DNA of 64,000 nucleotides from Paenibacillus gyeongsangnamensis (GTDB lineage Bacteria > Bacillota > Bacilli > Paenibacillales > NBRC-103111), in NCBI RefSeq assembly GCF_027533625.1, contig NZ_JAQAGZ010000003.1:310001-374000 (forward strand), in the 5' to 3' direction. Both the position numbers and the translations under genes were made by a program. The notes beneath the pieces were generated by a model that was given only the letters and a program-made list of their open reading frames with translations, did not search any database and had not been told where the DNA came from. The stretch's first letter is position 1, and each line of letters opens with the position of its first letter. Below are positions 9,276-17,940 of this stretch, in pieces.

Positions 9276-9280
9276 AGAAG

Positions 9281-9415
9281 CAAAAAAGACCTTTACCGTA
9301 ATAGGCAAAGGTCTTGCTAACAACGATTTCCGTTGCCAATAAAGCCGGGGTCTGATCGAAGCACCCGAACTGACGACTTTACTGTGACAGCTACTCCCCT
9401 TTGGAGGACATCCTT
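9281..9415 (-). promoter_or_regulatory. yybP-ykoY (Mn2+) riboswitch upstream of the terC-like gene
   Basis: The minus strand contains AAAGGGGAGTAGCTGTCAC at about 9402-9384, the signature opening of yybP-ykoY aptamers, then a GGCAACGGAAAT segment, and then AAGACCTTTGCC paired with GGTAAAGGTCTT followed by TTTTTT (9281-9315), the usual expression-platform terminator. This class binds Mn2+ and turns genes on by preventing termination. Its target here is a TerC-family gene, a known regulon member. Confidence 0.9.
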
Positions 9416-9475
9416 ATGTAATTGTCCTGATTATAACGAAAGGACAAGCGGATTGTCAAGATTTATCCGCCCGGC

Positions 9476-9709
9476 TTATACTTGGCGGAAGGCCTCGAGC
9501 ATCGCTTCGTACTCGTCCTCGCTGCCGTCGAACGTTTCCTTCTTGAAGCGTTCGCTAACCCAGTGCATCATCTCGGGACGGCTCAGGAACGTGTGGCATT
9601 CTTCTCCCCATTGATCGGATATTTCGCGCAGGATCAGCTGCTTGCCGTTCACCTCGACGGTGAGCATATTCCATTTGTCCTTCTTATAAATCGTATGTTT
9701 TTTGATCAT
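9476..9709 (-). CDS. Hypothetical protein, 77 aa
   Basis: From ATG 9709 (MIKKHTIYKKDKWNMLTVEV). A longer frame to 9760 exists but its first 17 residues look non-coding. Acidic small soluble protein with VEVNGKQLILREISDQWGEECHTFLSRPEMMHWV and an acidic C-terminus. No family recognised and only GGGG as a weak ribosome site; the open frame and amino acid composition are the support. Confidence 0.55.
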   Translation of the reverse strand: MIKKHTIYKKDKWNMLTVEVNGKQLILREISDQWGEECHTFLSRPEMMHWVSERFKKETFDGSEDEYEAMLEAFRQV

Positions 9710-9830
9710 GGCGGCTTGCCCCGTTTCATTCGTTGGTCTATGCGCGACATCATACCGCAACCCGGGATGAAAATCAAGCTCGGCAGGAGATTGTCGGTCG
9801 TGTAAAGACAGGATGCCGGATCTGACCTGC

Positions 9831-9859
9831 TTGCCAAATCATTCCACTCGTGCTACAAT
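9831..9859 (+). promoter_or_regulatory. Sigma-A-like promoter of the methyltransferase gene
   Basis: TTGCCA, 17 bases, TACAAT; the start codon follows about 80 bases later. Confidence 0.55.
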
Positions 9860-9939
9860 TTCGTAAACGTTTCAGCATTTGCCGGAGGGCGGGTGGAGGC
9901 GTTAAGGAAAGATCAAGAGCTTAGACGAGATGAGGAGAG

Positions 9940-10656
9940 ATGAGTACAATGAGCGGAACATTGCCATGTTATGAACAAATCGGTGTAGCAATGACTTGCC
10001 GTTCGTACGCGGAGTACGAGCGGATGTTTGCGTTTGACCGGATTCCCTTGTCGGGAGGTCCGGTTCTGGACGTGGCGGCAGGAGCTTCTTCTTTCACGGC
10101 GGAGGCCGGACGTCGGGGCATTCCCGTTTACGCGGCGGACCCGATGTATGGGCTATCCCCTGAAGAGATCGGCGCTCATGGCACCCGTGAGATTGCGGTG
10201 TCCACCGAAAAGCTGGGCAAGATACGCCATGTATACGACTGGAGCTTCTATGGAAGCCCGGAGGAGCATCGGGAGCGGCGTGAAAAGTCGCTTCAGGCGT
10301 TCGTTGAAGATTTCCGCAGCCATGCGAAGCAAGGAAGATACGTGCCGGCCCGGCTGCCGGAGCTGCCTTTTGACGAAGGGACGTTTGGCGACGTGCTGAT
10401 TTCACATTTCCTGTTTTTATATCACGAGCAGTTCGATTACGACTTTCATCTTCGCAGCGTGCTGGAGCTGACGAGGGTTTGCAGACCCGGGGGACAGGTT
10501 CGGATTTATCCGTTGTTTACGTTTCGCTGGGAGCGGTATCCGATGCTGGAGAGGCTTCTGGAGGACTTGTCCCGGCAGGGGATCGAAGCGCGGCTAGAGG
10601 CGTCCGAGCTGCCGTTTATTCCCGGCTCGACAGAGTTTTTATGCCTCCGAAAATAG
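9940..10656 (+). CDS. Class I SAM-dependent methyltransferase
   Basis: 238 residues. The SAM-binding glycine-rich motif is [20 protein letters not shown] with a following acidic [10 protein letters not shown], and a post-motif [20 protein letters not shown] plus [14 protein letters not shown] matches the motif II/III region of the Methyltransf_11 group. The substrate is unknown. ATG 9940 is only three bases from GAGGAG; a second in-frame ATG at 9949 is eleven bases away, so the start is uncertain by three codons. Stands alone behind its own promoter. Confidence 0.8.
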   Translation: MSTMSGTLPCYEQIGVAMTCRSYAEYERMFAFDRIPLSGGPVLDVAAGASSFTAEAGRRGIPVYAADPMYGLSPEEIGAHGTREIAVSTEKLGKIRHVYDWSFYGSPEEHRERREKSLQAFVEDFRSHAKQGRYVPARLPELPFDEGTFGDVLISHFLFLYHEQFDYDFHLRSVLELTRVCRPGGQVRIYPLFTFRWERYPMLERLLEDLSRQGIEARLEASELPFIPGSTEFLCLRK

Positions 10657-10678
10657 GCTATGTATAAAATGCGTTCTG

Positions 10679-10707
10679 TTGATTTATCCTTATAGTGGTG
10701 ATATAAT
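10679..10707 (+). promoter_or_regulatory. Promoter of the cold-shock gene
   Basis: TTGATT, 17 bases, TATAAT, giving an untranslated leader of roughly 40 bases. Confidence 0.7.
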
Positions 10708-10753
10708 TGTAACATTCGCCCAAGATGGCGATACATCTAGGAGGTTGTTTTCA

Positions 10754-10951
10754 TTGAAAGGTACAGTTAAATGGTTTAACGCAGAAAAAGGCTACGGATT
10801 CCTTCAAGTAGAAGGCGGCGACGACGTATTCGTTCACTTCTCCGCAATTCAAGGCGATGGCTTCAAAACTTTGGAAGAAGGTCAAGCGGTTGAATTTGAC
10901 ATCGTTCAAGGTAACCGTGGACCACAAGCAGCTAACGTCATTAAGTTATAA
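10754..10951 (+). CDS. CspA/CspB-family cold-shock protein
   Basis: 65 residues from TTG 10754 with AGGAGG nine bases upstream; the frame extends further 5' but the added residues precede the ribosome site. A single cold-shock domain with RNP1 (KGYGFL) and RNP2 (VFVHF), ending [13 protein letters not shown], as in Bacillus CspB/CspD. Binds single-stranded RNA and DNA as an RNA chaperone in the cytosol. It has its own promoter, so it is a monocistron. Confidence 0.95.
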   Translation: MKGTVKWFNAEKGYGFLQVEGGDDVFVHFSAIQGDGFKTLEEGQAVEFDIVQGNRGPQAANVIKL

Positions 10952-11032
10952 GTTTAAACTAACTACGATGCCCGGCCATCGGGTTTACATCGATAAAGGG
11001 TTTTCTTATACATTAGTGTCCTAGCAGGCAGG

Positions 11033-11075
11033 GCGGTTTTTGGAGCGTTTATCGTTCCGGGAGCCGTCTTTTTAC
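11033..11075 (+). terminator. Possible terminator downstream of the cold-shock gene
   Basis: Imperfect hairpin: GGCGG and GGAGCG pair with CGTTCC and CCGTC around a TTTAT loop, followed by TTTTT. It lies 80 bases after the stop, so it is a weak candidate. Confidence 0.4.
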
Positions 11076-11109
11076 GTTTAGGCATGTATTCGTCGGCGGA
11101 GGATAGACG

Positions 11110-11163
11110 TATCTGGATGATGTGCAGGACGTGTACTCGAACTTCGAGATGGACGAAGATTAG
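11110..11163 (+). pseudogene. Remnant of the C-terminus of a YebC/PmpR-family gene
   Basis: One frame reads YLDDVQDVYSNFEMDED and a TAG stop. The DDVQxVYxNxE block is the conserved tail of YebC/TACO1 family proteins. A stop codon (TAG) lies only two codons upstream in the same frame, and no longer YebC-like frame is visible, so this would be a deletion remnant. The match is short and could be chance. Confidence 0.4.
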
Positions 11164-11185
11164 GCTTGCGAATCTAACGAAAGAG

Positions 11186-11235
11186 GGATGCCCCCGAGGC
11201 GCGTGCGCCGGAGAGCATCCTTCTATTCTTTTTTG
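11186..11235. terminator. Hairpin terminator at the 3' end of the nitroreductase gene
   Basis: GGATGC...GCATCC arms enclose a GGCGC/GCGCC stem. The plus strand then has TTCTATTCTTTTTT and the minus strand CTCTTTC, so it can end transcription either way. Nitroreductase stops 14 bases away. Confidence 0.6.
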
Positions 11236-11248
11236 CGTCGGAAACGGA

Positions 11249-11914
11249 TTAGTCGACGATCGTCAGGATGTCGTCGATTTCCTTGCGGGCAAGACGCGCC
11301 GGACGTTCCGCCGGGTGGCCCAAGGCGATCACCATGTTGATCTGGCAATCCGGACAAATATTCAAATATTCGCGCAGCCGGTCCTGCGCCAGCAGCACCG
11401 GTCCCGTCATCGGGCAGGTGGCCAGTCCGCGGGCGTGAGCGGCCAGCATCAGGTTTTGCGAAGCGAGGCAGGAGCTCTTGATGCCTTCCTCGGCCCAGAC
11501 GGCGTCGTCCACCAGCTCCACCGGATCGAAGATACGTTCGCGGAACTTAGAGTTGTAAGGCGTGGCGAGACAGACGATCAGCACCGGCGCGTCGGAGAAG
11601 GCCGTCGCATAAGGTCCGAACGATTTGGTCAGGAGCCGGGCTTCCTTGGACAGCCCGCGCTGCTCCGCTTCGGCGGCCCGGCGGTGCAGCTGCTCCCAGG
11701 TGATGGCTTCGATGTCCTTGATCTTATCCCGGTTCATGACCGCGATAAATTCCCACGTCTGCGAGTTCGTATCGCTCGGCGCATAACGCGCGCAGTCGAT
11801 AATTTCGCGGATATCTTCCACGGATACCGGCTGCTCGGTATATTTGCGAATGCTGCGCCGGTCCAGCAGGATCGTCTTGAATTCGTCGTAGGCGAGGGTC
11901 AATGGCTGAGTCAT
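11249..11914 (-). CDS. Nitroreductase family protein
   Basis: 221 residues from ATG 11914 (GGAGG nine bases upstream); the frame extends to 11950 without a ribosome site. FMN-dependent NAD(P)H oxidoreductase fold: RRSIRKYTEQPVSVEDIREIIDCARYAPSDTNSQTWEFI is the FMN-binding N-terminus, and ASQNLMLAAHARGLATCPMTGPV and MVIALGHPAERPARLARKEIDDI the C-terminal cofactor region. Reduces nitro or quinone compounds; the natural substrate is unknown. Monocistronic. Confidence 0.88.
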   Translation of the reverse strand: MTQPLTLAYDEFKTILLDRRSIRKYTEQPVSVEDIREIIDCARYAPSDTNSQTWEFIAVMNRDKIKDIEAITWEQLHRRAAEAEQRGLSKEARLLTKSFGPYATAFSDAPVLIVCLATPYNSKFRERIFDPVELVDDAVWAEEGIKSSCLASQNLMLAAHARGLATCPMTGPVLLAQDRLREYLNICPDCQINMVIALGHPAERPARLARKEIDDILTIVD

Positions 11915-12039
11915 GTATTTCATCCTCCAGAGCTTTTCGTTAGTTTTCATGGTTTGGTTTAGTACTTGGTACTAAAAATCATTCCTTCATTATAACGGGC
12001 TTTCGGAGGAATAACAACCTATTGAAGGATGGCGGTCTC

Positions 12040-13230
12040 TCAGGAACGGCCTTCCAGTTCGCCGCCGATCTCCGACTTCAGCCGCGTGTGGAGCACCAGG
12101 AAGCCGAAGGCGGAGACGAAAGCGAGTGCAGAGCCTACGCGGTAGACGGCATGGGGGCCCCAGCGGTTAAAGATCCAGCCGCCGAGCAGGCCGCTGAGCA
12201 GGCCCGCGAGACCCGACCACGTTACGGCGAACACCGCTTGCCCCGTTGCGCGGAACTGGTCCGGCACAACTCTCTGAATGTACCGGATGGCGGTGAACAA
12301 GAAAATGCCGAACGAGACCGAATGCAAGAGCTGAATGGCTACGCCCCACATCGGGTTCTGTACAAGGCTCATGAGAAAAAACCTCAGCGTATAGACAAGG
12401 CAGCATATGGCGAGAAGCGGCAGCTCCTTGAACCGATGGCCGTATTTGCTGAGCAGGAAAAAGACCGGGATCTCGCTTACCGCCGATACCATCTAGGACA
12501 GGGCGACGAGCGAAGGGTCAGCTCCCAGCCGCTGCTTGAACAACGCGAGGAAGCCGTCGTTCATCCGGTGCGCGATCGACGTCGTAAGCAGGATGAACAG
12601 AAAGGCAAGGAACGACCGCGAACCGATAATCGGCAGGAGTCCGGAGAAATCCGGCTTCTTGTAATTCGCTTCCCTGGCATCCGTCAAGATGAGTGAGAGC
12701 GCCAGCGACAGGGCGATCGTAAGGATGCCGAGCAGGGGAGTAAGCCCTGTTCCGTACCCCCTCATCAGCTGACCGAAGATGAGCGCCGCTACCGCGAAGC
12801 CGATGGAGCCCCAAACCCGATAAGTGGCGTAGCTCTTGCCGCTGCGGGAAGCCGTCAGCAGGGTCAGACTGTCGTTAAGCGATGTGGTAGGGGACTGGAA
12901 GAAGAAGAAGATGGCCATCAGCACCATGAGGAGACCGAACGATTCGGTACGGAAGACGAGCAGCGCCATCGCCAGCTGACAGGCCAGGATGAGGATTAGA
13001 ATCTTCTTCACAGTGCGGAAGCGGTCGCTCATGTACCCCCAGAATAAATTGGAGATGATGCTGATCATCGGACCGACGGAATACAATAACCCGATCTGGA
13101 TCGTTGAATATCCGCGCCAGCCGAAGTATAAAGGGAAATAGGACGTAATGACGGCTACCGTCATAAAGAAAGAAAAGGTAAAGCCCCGCAGAATCGTTTC
13201 CTGCGAGGCCCTGGTCGCCGGGCTGTTCAT
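12040..13230 (-). pseudogene. MFS transporter interrupted by an in-frame TAG
   Basis: Two adjacent frames in the same phase (13230-12493 and 12492-12040) together give a 12-span transporter of about 396 residues (MFS_1_like group). They are separated only by one TAG at 12495-12493. The intact paralogue at 21808 has Trp at the equivalent site (VGLAWAFAAASEIP against VALS-stop-MVSAVSEIP), so TGG to TAG by a single G-to-A change explains it. Either a recent pseudogene or a base-call error. Start ATG overlaps the upstream MATE-like stop (ATGA), which suggests translational coupling. Confidence 0.8.
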
Positions 13231-14591
13231 AAAGACTCACTCGATTCGTTAGATTTTCTTGAATTGCGGAATGGGGAGAAGGTCGACAGGCGGCCCTCCG
13301 CATTGGCGGTCTGACGCAGCGTGTACAGGACGACGGCCAATTCCGCGCCCATTCCAAGCGACTGGGCCAAGGCGCCGATCATGGCGTTCCAGCCGGGAGC
13401 AAGCATAATGCAAACCGACAAGGTGACAAGCGTTACGGAAACGTTGCCGGCTTGCGACCAGACCATCACCTTCGTCTGTCCCCTCAGCATGAGCAGTCCG
13501 TTGCCGAAATCAAGCCAAGGGAAAATGAAATTCATCAGCATGAATACTCTAAGCGTAAGCAAGCTCGCATGGAGCAGGCGGTCATTCACGCCCATCACGT
13601 GCTGCATGAAGAAGGGGCCGGCCGGCGTGTAGGCTAGCACGGCGATCAGCAAGCTCGGAACGAGCGACATCATCATCGTGAACCGGACGACCCTCTGCGC
13701 ATCTTTCCGGTAGAAGTTGAGCACGATCTGGTGAATATAAGAGAAGAAGCTCTGGACCAGCTGCGCCAAGCTTGCCGCGATGGCGAAGGAAGCGATCGAG
13801 AGGGAAATGTCCGCCGTTTTTCCGAGAAAGGCATTGATTGAAGGGCCGGCAATGACGGCGATAACGGAAGAATAGAGCAAGGGCTTGTAAAACGAAAAGA
13901 TTTGTCCCGGCCGCTCGATCGGATGGTCCGGCTTTTTCTCCGGCATCGTCTTCCTTACCAGGCCCCCGCCCTCCCATAAGCTTACCGCCGCTTCGATGAT
14001 CATGCCGCTTAAGAAGATGATCGCACCGACCGCCCCGCTCGTTACCCCCGTACGGATAAAATAAACGGACAGCGCATACATTCCGATCAGCCGGATAAGC
14101 ATCCCGATCGTAAGCCATTTGGTGCGCATATTGAAGATGATGATTCCATGGTATACGCACCGGATCCCCGAGAAGATACTTACGAACATCAGCACACGGT
14201 ATACTTGAACCATCGGCGCAACCATCTCCGGCGACGCCCCGAACAAATGGGTAAAGACCCAGCTCCCTAGAGGCGTGTAGCTGATGAGCCCGCCCAGCAC
14301 AAAGATCGCTCCCAGCACATACATACTGACGAGCGACATGGCGCGGAAGGAAACCCGGTCTCTGACCAGGGCCGAGCAGGTTTGCCTTAGCAGCACGGCC
14401 GGTCTCTCGGTAATGCCCAGTATGCTCATGGGCAGGGCGTAGCTGGCAATGATGAACTCCGGATGGGCCGAACGGGCCAAGGTGCTGTTAATGATGACAT
14501 GGGAAATGGTAACTAAGGCCGCCGAGATGCCCAGCGGGATGAAGAAGCTCAGCAGCTGTCTATAGGTGATCCGGACTTGTTCTATATTCGT
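13227..14591 (-). CDS. MATE/MOP-superfamily-like polytopic membrane protein
   Basis: 454 residues from ATG 14591 (GGGGG eight to nine bases upstream); ten more residues are open but precede the site. About 12 hydrophobic spans, with FIPLGISAALVTISHVIINSTLARS at the N-terminus, as in multidrug/oligosaccharide-lipid flippase-type carriers. In Paenibacillus such genes are commonly called MatE-like; substrate unknown. Overlaps the following MFS gene by four bases, so the two form one operon. Confidence 0.7.
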   Translation of the reverse strand, partial: TNIEQVRITYRQLLSFFIPLGISAALVTISHVIINSTLARSAHPEFIIASYALPMSILGITERPAVLLRQTCSALVRDRVSFRAMSLVSMYVLGAIFVLGGLISYTPLGSWVFTHLFGASPEMVAPMVQVYRVLMFVSIFSGIRCVYHGIIIFNMRTKWLTIGMLIRLIGMYALSVYFIRTGVTSGAVGAIIFLSGMIIEAAVSLWEGGGLVRKTMPEKKPDHPIERPGQIFSFYKPLLYSSVIAVIAGPSINAFLGKTADISLSIASFAIAASLAQLVQSFFSYIHQIVLNFYRKDAQRVVRFTMMMSLVPSLLIAVLAYTPAGPFFMQHVMGVNDRLLHASLLTLRVFMLMNFIFPWLDFGNGLLMLRGQTKVMVWSQAGNVSVTLVTLSVCIMLAPGWNAMIGALAQSLGMGAELAVVLYTLRQTANAEGRLSTFSPFRNSRKSNESSESL

Positions 14592-14754
14592 CATGATGGT
14601 TTCCCCCGCTTTGCATGTCACACATTATACCATGGAATCCGCACGGCGGATGAAAAAAACATTTTTTTCACTGGAACCCGTTGTTCGTTCGTGATACATT
14701 AGTATAGATAATCTTCGTTCGCCTTTTAATTTGGTTTAGAAAGGTGGAGTCCGT

Positions 14755-15072
14755 ATGAATTACGCTTTCGAGCTGGACGATCGGCTGGGCATACCGCTGC
14801 CGCGGCTGTCCAAAGACTTCGACGAATTTACGGAGCATGAACAATCCGAGATGCTGCTGTGTTGGGAAGAGATCCGGGGAACGATACCGGATCGGATCAA
14901 GCAGTTGGAGCGGATCATTATAGCCAAACAAGAGCAGCTCAACGTGGAGGACAATTTCGTCAGATCGTGCCTCCTGAACAGCGAAATCGCGGAGCTGGCC
15001 GGAACGATCAACGAACTGCATTTGTGGTTCCGCGTCAATCAGGACATCACTCCCGGACCGGCCCATCATTAA
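14755..15072 (+). CDS. Hypothetical protein, 105 aa, coiled-coil
   Basis: From ATG 14755 with AAGGTGGAG upstream. Soluble, acidic and mostly helical; EEIRGTIPDRIKQLERIIIAKQEQLNVEDNFVRSCLLNSEIAELAGTINELHLWFRV has heptad-like spacing. No family recognised. First gene of a run of co-oriented genes that leads to ytpB and pfkA. Confidence 0.7.
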   Translation: MNYAFELDDRLGIPLPRLSKDFDEFTEHEQSEMLLCWEEIRGTIPDRIKQLERIIIAKQEQLNVEDNFVRSCLLNSEIAELAGTINELHLWFRVNQDITPGPAHH

Positions 15073-15147
15073 GGCCGTGGAGCCGGGAAGTAAGAACGCT
15101 GCGCCGATCAAGGCTAACCATTGTTACCTACAGGAGGTCGTATCGTT

Positions 15148-15753
15148 TTGAGTTGGACGGAAAGCTTGGGCAGACTGGCATCGCAGCTGACGACCCATAA
15201 ACCTTCGCTGTATCCTACGGAAGAGCTGGATGATTTGGTCGATATCCGTATCGGCAAGCTCCCCGTCGGCGGATTTACCGGAGAGCAGCTTCCGTATGCG
15301 CATGCCGTCAAGGCCGGTCTGCATTTGTTTAACGAAAGCCTGGACGCCTCGCACGAGCTGTCCCAGATGATCGAGAACGCCACCGGCAGCTATTGGCACG
15401 GGATCATGCACCGGATGGAGGGGGATTACTCCAACGCCAAATATTGGTTCCACCGGGTGAGCCGGCATCCGGTCTATGAGGAGCTGGCTCGGGAGGCGGC
15501 CGCCTTCGTGGAAGAGTCCACTCACGCAAACGTGGGGAACAGTGTGCTGAGGCGGACGTTCGAGAAGATTGCAGACGGAGGAGCGTGGGACGCGTTCGCC
15601 TTCGTCGATGCCGTGGAGCAGCAGGTGACGGTAGCCAGAGATGAAACGGCGGAACAGCTGCTGCTGCATATCCAGTGGCTGGAGATGCGGCTGCTGCTGA
15701 AATACGCTTACGCCCGAAGCGGCGGTGGAGGCCTGCTCGTTGAACCGCGGTAG
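15148..15753 (+). CDS. Conserved hypothetical protein, 201 aa
   Basis: From TTG 15148, with AGGAGG ten bases upstream; an ATG at 15121 lies before the site. The block SYWHGIMHRMEGDYSNAKYWFHRVSRHPVYEEL is strikingly conserved in style and recalls proteins of unknown function found across several bacterial phyla. No catalytic motif or membrane span is evident. Its 3' end overlaps the start of ytpB by 14 bases, so the two are probably translated together. Confidence 0.7.
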   Translation: MSWTESLGRLASQLTTHKPSLYPTEELDDLVDIRIGKLPVGGFTGEQLPYAHAVKAGLHLFNESLDASHELSQMIENATGSYWHGIMHRMEGDYSNAKYWFHRVSRHPVYEELAREAAAFVEESTHANVGNSVLRRTFEKIADGGAWDAFAFVDAVEQQVTVARDETAEQLLLHIQWLEMRLLLKYAYARSGGGGLLVEPR

Positions 15754-16816
15754 AAGCAGCGCGAACGTCCCGCGCCATCCGTTGACATTGATGCTTCGAG
15801 TTTACCGATATGTGCTGCCCGGCGTCCGGGAGCAGCTTCGCAACTGGCGAACGAAAGCCGAAGCGATACCGGACCCCGAGCTTCGGGTTCAAGCCATCGC
15901 CAGCATGACCTCCAAGGAATTCCACTGCATAGGCGGCTCCGTCTATGCCGTGGCTAATTTGCCGATGCGTCATGTGCTGATTCCGCTCATCGTAGCTTTT
16001 CAAACGATCAGCGATTACCTGGATAACCTGTGCGACCGAAGCACCTCGCTCGATCCCGAGGATTTCCGCCGTCTTCATCAATCGATGCTGGATGCGGTGG
16101 ATCCGGGGGAGCCGCTGCACGATTATTACGAATTTCGGGTAGAGAAGGATGACGGCGGATACTTGAACGAGCTCGTCAAGACGTGCCAGGCAAGCCTGCG
16201 CATGCTGCCTTCTTATTCTGCTGTAGCGGACGCTGTACGGGAGCTAACCGGACTCTACTGCGATCTTCAGGTGTATAAGCACATCCGGAAGGATCTGCGG
16301 GAGAAGGCCTTGTTGGATTGGTGGGACAAGCATCGCGACCCGTTCCCGCAGATCGGCTGGAATGAGTTCGCCGCCGCCACGGGCTCCACGCTCGGCATCT
16401 TCATGCTGTTCCTGTCCGCATCCGACCCGTCGCTAGATGGGGAGACAGTGAAGGCGATTCGGGAAGCATACTTTCCCTATCTATGCGGTCTGCATATCCT
16501 GCTCGATTATTTGATCGACCAGGAGGAAGACATCGCAGGGGGCGACCTGAACTTCTGCAGCTATTATGCCGACCTCGATGAGACGGTTGCCCGCATCGCG
16601 TTCGTGGTGAAGGAAGCGCGGACCCGTTCGGAGCAGCTGGCCCATCCGGAGTTTCACCGTATGATCATCGAAGGACTGCTGGCGCTGTACTTATCCGATC
16701 CGAAGGTAAGCAAGCAGCGGCAGGTCAAGCAAATCTCCAGACAGCTGATGAAGGACAGCCCGCTGATGCGCATGTTCTTTTTCATTAACAGCGTCTGGAT
16801 CCGGAAAACGTCGTAA
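15740..16816 (+). CDS. ytpB: Tetraprenyl-beta-curcumene synthase, YtpB family (DUF2600)
   Basis: Cyclises C35 heptaprenyl diphosphate to tetraprenyl-beta-curcumene, a precursor of sesquarterpenes that protect spores in Bacillus. 358 residues. TTG 15740 has GGAGG eight bases upstream; a GTG at 15725 has none. The Asp-rich motifs are FQTISDYLDNLCDRS (about 90-104) and LHILLDYLIDQEEDI (about 245-259), as in the family. Overlaps the 201-residue gene before it. Confidence 0.88.
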   Translation: MNRGRSSANVPRHPLTLMLRVYRYVLPGVREQLRNWRTKAEAIPDPELRVQAIASMTSKEFHCIGGSVYAVANLPMRHVLIPLIVAFQTISDYLDNLCDRSTSLDPEDFRRLHQSMLDAVDPGEPLHDYYEFRVEKDDGGYLNELVKTCQASLRMLPSYSAVADAVRELTGLYCDLQVYKHIRKDLREKALLDWWDKHRDPFPQIGWNEFAAATGSTLGIFMLFLSASDPSLDGETVKAIREAYFPYLCGLHILLDYLIDQEEDIAGGDLNFCSYYADLDETVARIAFVVKEARTRSEQLAHPEFHRMIIEGLLALYLSDPKVSKQRQVKQISRQLMKDSPLMRMFFFINSVWIRKTS

Positions 16817-16869
16817 CCCTTCTTTTCATATATATAAACAGAGTGCTGCTACCATAGGAGGAAACCATC

Positions 16870-17835
16870 ATGTCAGTAAAAAAGATTGCTGTCTTAACAA
16901 GTGGAGGCGATTCGCAAGGAATGAACGCCGCGGTACGCGCCGTCGTACGAAGCGGTTTGTTCCATGGGCTGGAGGTTTTTGCGGTTCAGCGAGGCTATGC
17001 GGGATTGATCAATGACGACATCCGGGAGATGGATCTGCGGAGCGTCGGCGATATCATCCAGCGCGGCGGAACGATTCTGCAAACGGCCCGCTGCAAGGAA
17101 TTTATGACGCCGGAAGGCCAACAGCTCGGCGCCGACAATTTGCGCAAGCGGGGAATCGACGGATTGGTCGTGATCGGCGGAGACGGGTCGTATCAAGGCG
17201 CAAACAAGCTCAGCAAGCTCGGGATCAAAACGATGGGATTGCCGGGAACGATCGACAACGACATTCCGTTCACCGATCTGACGATCGGGTTCGATACGGC
17301 GGTCAGCATCGTCGTGGACGCCATCAACAAGCTGCGCGATACGATGAGCTCGCATGAGCGCTCCTCGGTCGTTGAGGTTATGGGCCGTCACTGCGGAGAT
17401 ATCGCGCTGTACGCGGGACTTGCGAGCGGCGCCGAAACGATTCTCGTGCCTGAAGTGCCTTACGATCTCGATGAGATCGCCCAGCGGATGAGCGACAACT
17501 TCGCGCAGGGCAAGCGCCACAGTATCATCATCGTAGCGGAAGGCGTCGGCAAGGGCGAGGATATCGCGCAGGAGATTACCCGCCGCAACGGCATTGAGCC
17601 GCGTGTCACGGTACTGGGCCATATCCAGCGCGGCGGTACGCCGACGCATAACGACCGGATTCTGGCCGGGCAGCTCGGGGACTTTGCGGTACGGAAGCTG
17701 ATCGAGGGCGAATCCGGCAAGTCCTGCGGCATTATCAAGGGCGAGCTGGTGTTGACCGATATCGACAAGGTTGTCAACACGAAGAAGGAATTCAATCTTG
17801 AGCTGTATGAGCTGGCTAAACGTCTGTCCCAGTAA
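16870..17835 (+). CDS. pfkA: ATP-dependent 6-phosphofructokinase
   Basis: Phosphorylates fructose 6-phosphate at C1, the committed step of glycolysis. 321 residues, family length. ATP site GGDSQGMNAAVRAVV near the N-terminus, VVIGGDGS, catalytic PGTIDNDIPFTD (Asp of TIDND), VMGRHCGDIAL for the sugar phosphate, and GHIQRGGTPT near the C-terminus. AGGAGG precedes the ATG by seven bases. A strong hairpin follows, so transcription likely ends here. Confidence 0.97.
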   Translation: MSVKKIAVLTSGGDSQGMNAAVRAVVRSGLFHGLEVFAVQRGYAGLINDDIREMDLRSVGDIIQRGGTILQTARCKEFMTPEGQQLGADNLRKRGIDGLVVIGGDGSYQGANKLSKLGIKTMGLPGTIDNDIPFTDLTIGFDTAVSIVVDAINKLRDTMSSHERSSVVEVMGRHCGDIALYAGLASGAETILVPEVPYDLDEIAQRMSDNFAQGKRHSIIIVAEGVGKGEDIAQEITRRNGIEPRVTVLGHIQRGGTPTHNDRILAGQLGDFAVRKLIEGESGKSCGIIKGELVLTDIDKVVNTKKEFNLELYELAKRLSQ

Positions 17836-17860
17836 AGGCGCGGCGATGATGGCCTGAATG

Positions 17861-17912
17861 ACAAACTCCGTCTCCCTTGCCGGTATCCGGCGAAGAAGGC
17901 GGAGTTTGTTTG
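17861..17912. terminator. Terminator after pfkA
   Basis: ACAAACTCCG and CGGAGTTTGT arms flank a 29-base insert with its own small hairpin (TTGCCGG/CCGGCGA region). It separates pfkA from the convergent peroxiredoxin gene. Confidence 0.65.
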
Positions 17913-17940
17913 CGTATATCGAGCGAGGTCCGGTTGGCGC

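Noticed and set aside
10952-11109. Coding gene after the cold-shock gene
   Set aside because: Frames are short and lack ribosome sites; only a weak hairpin is visible.
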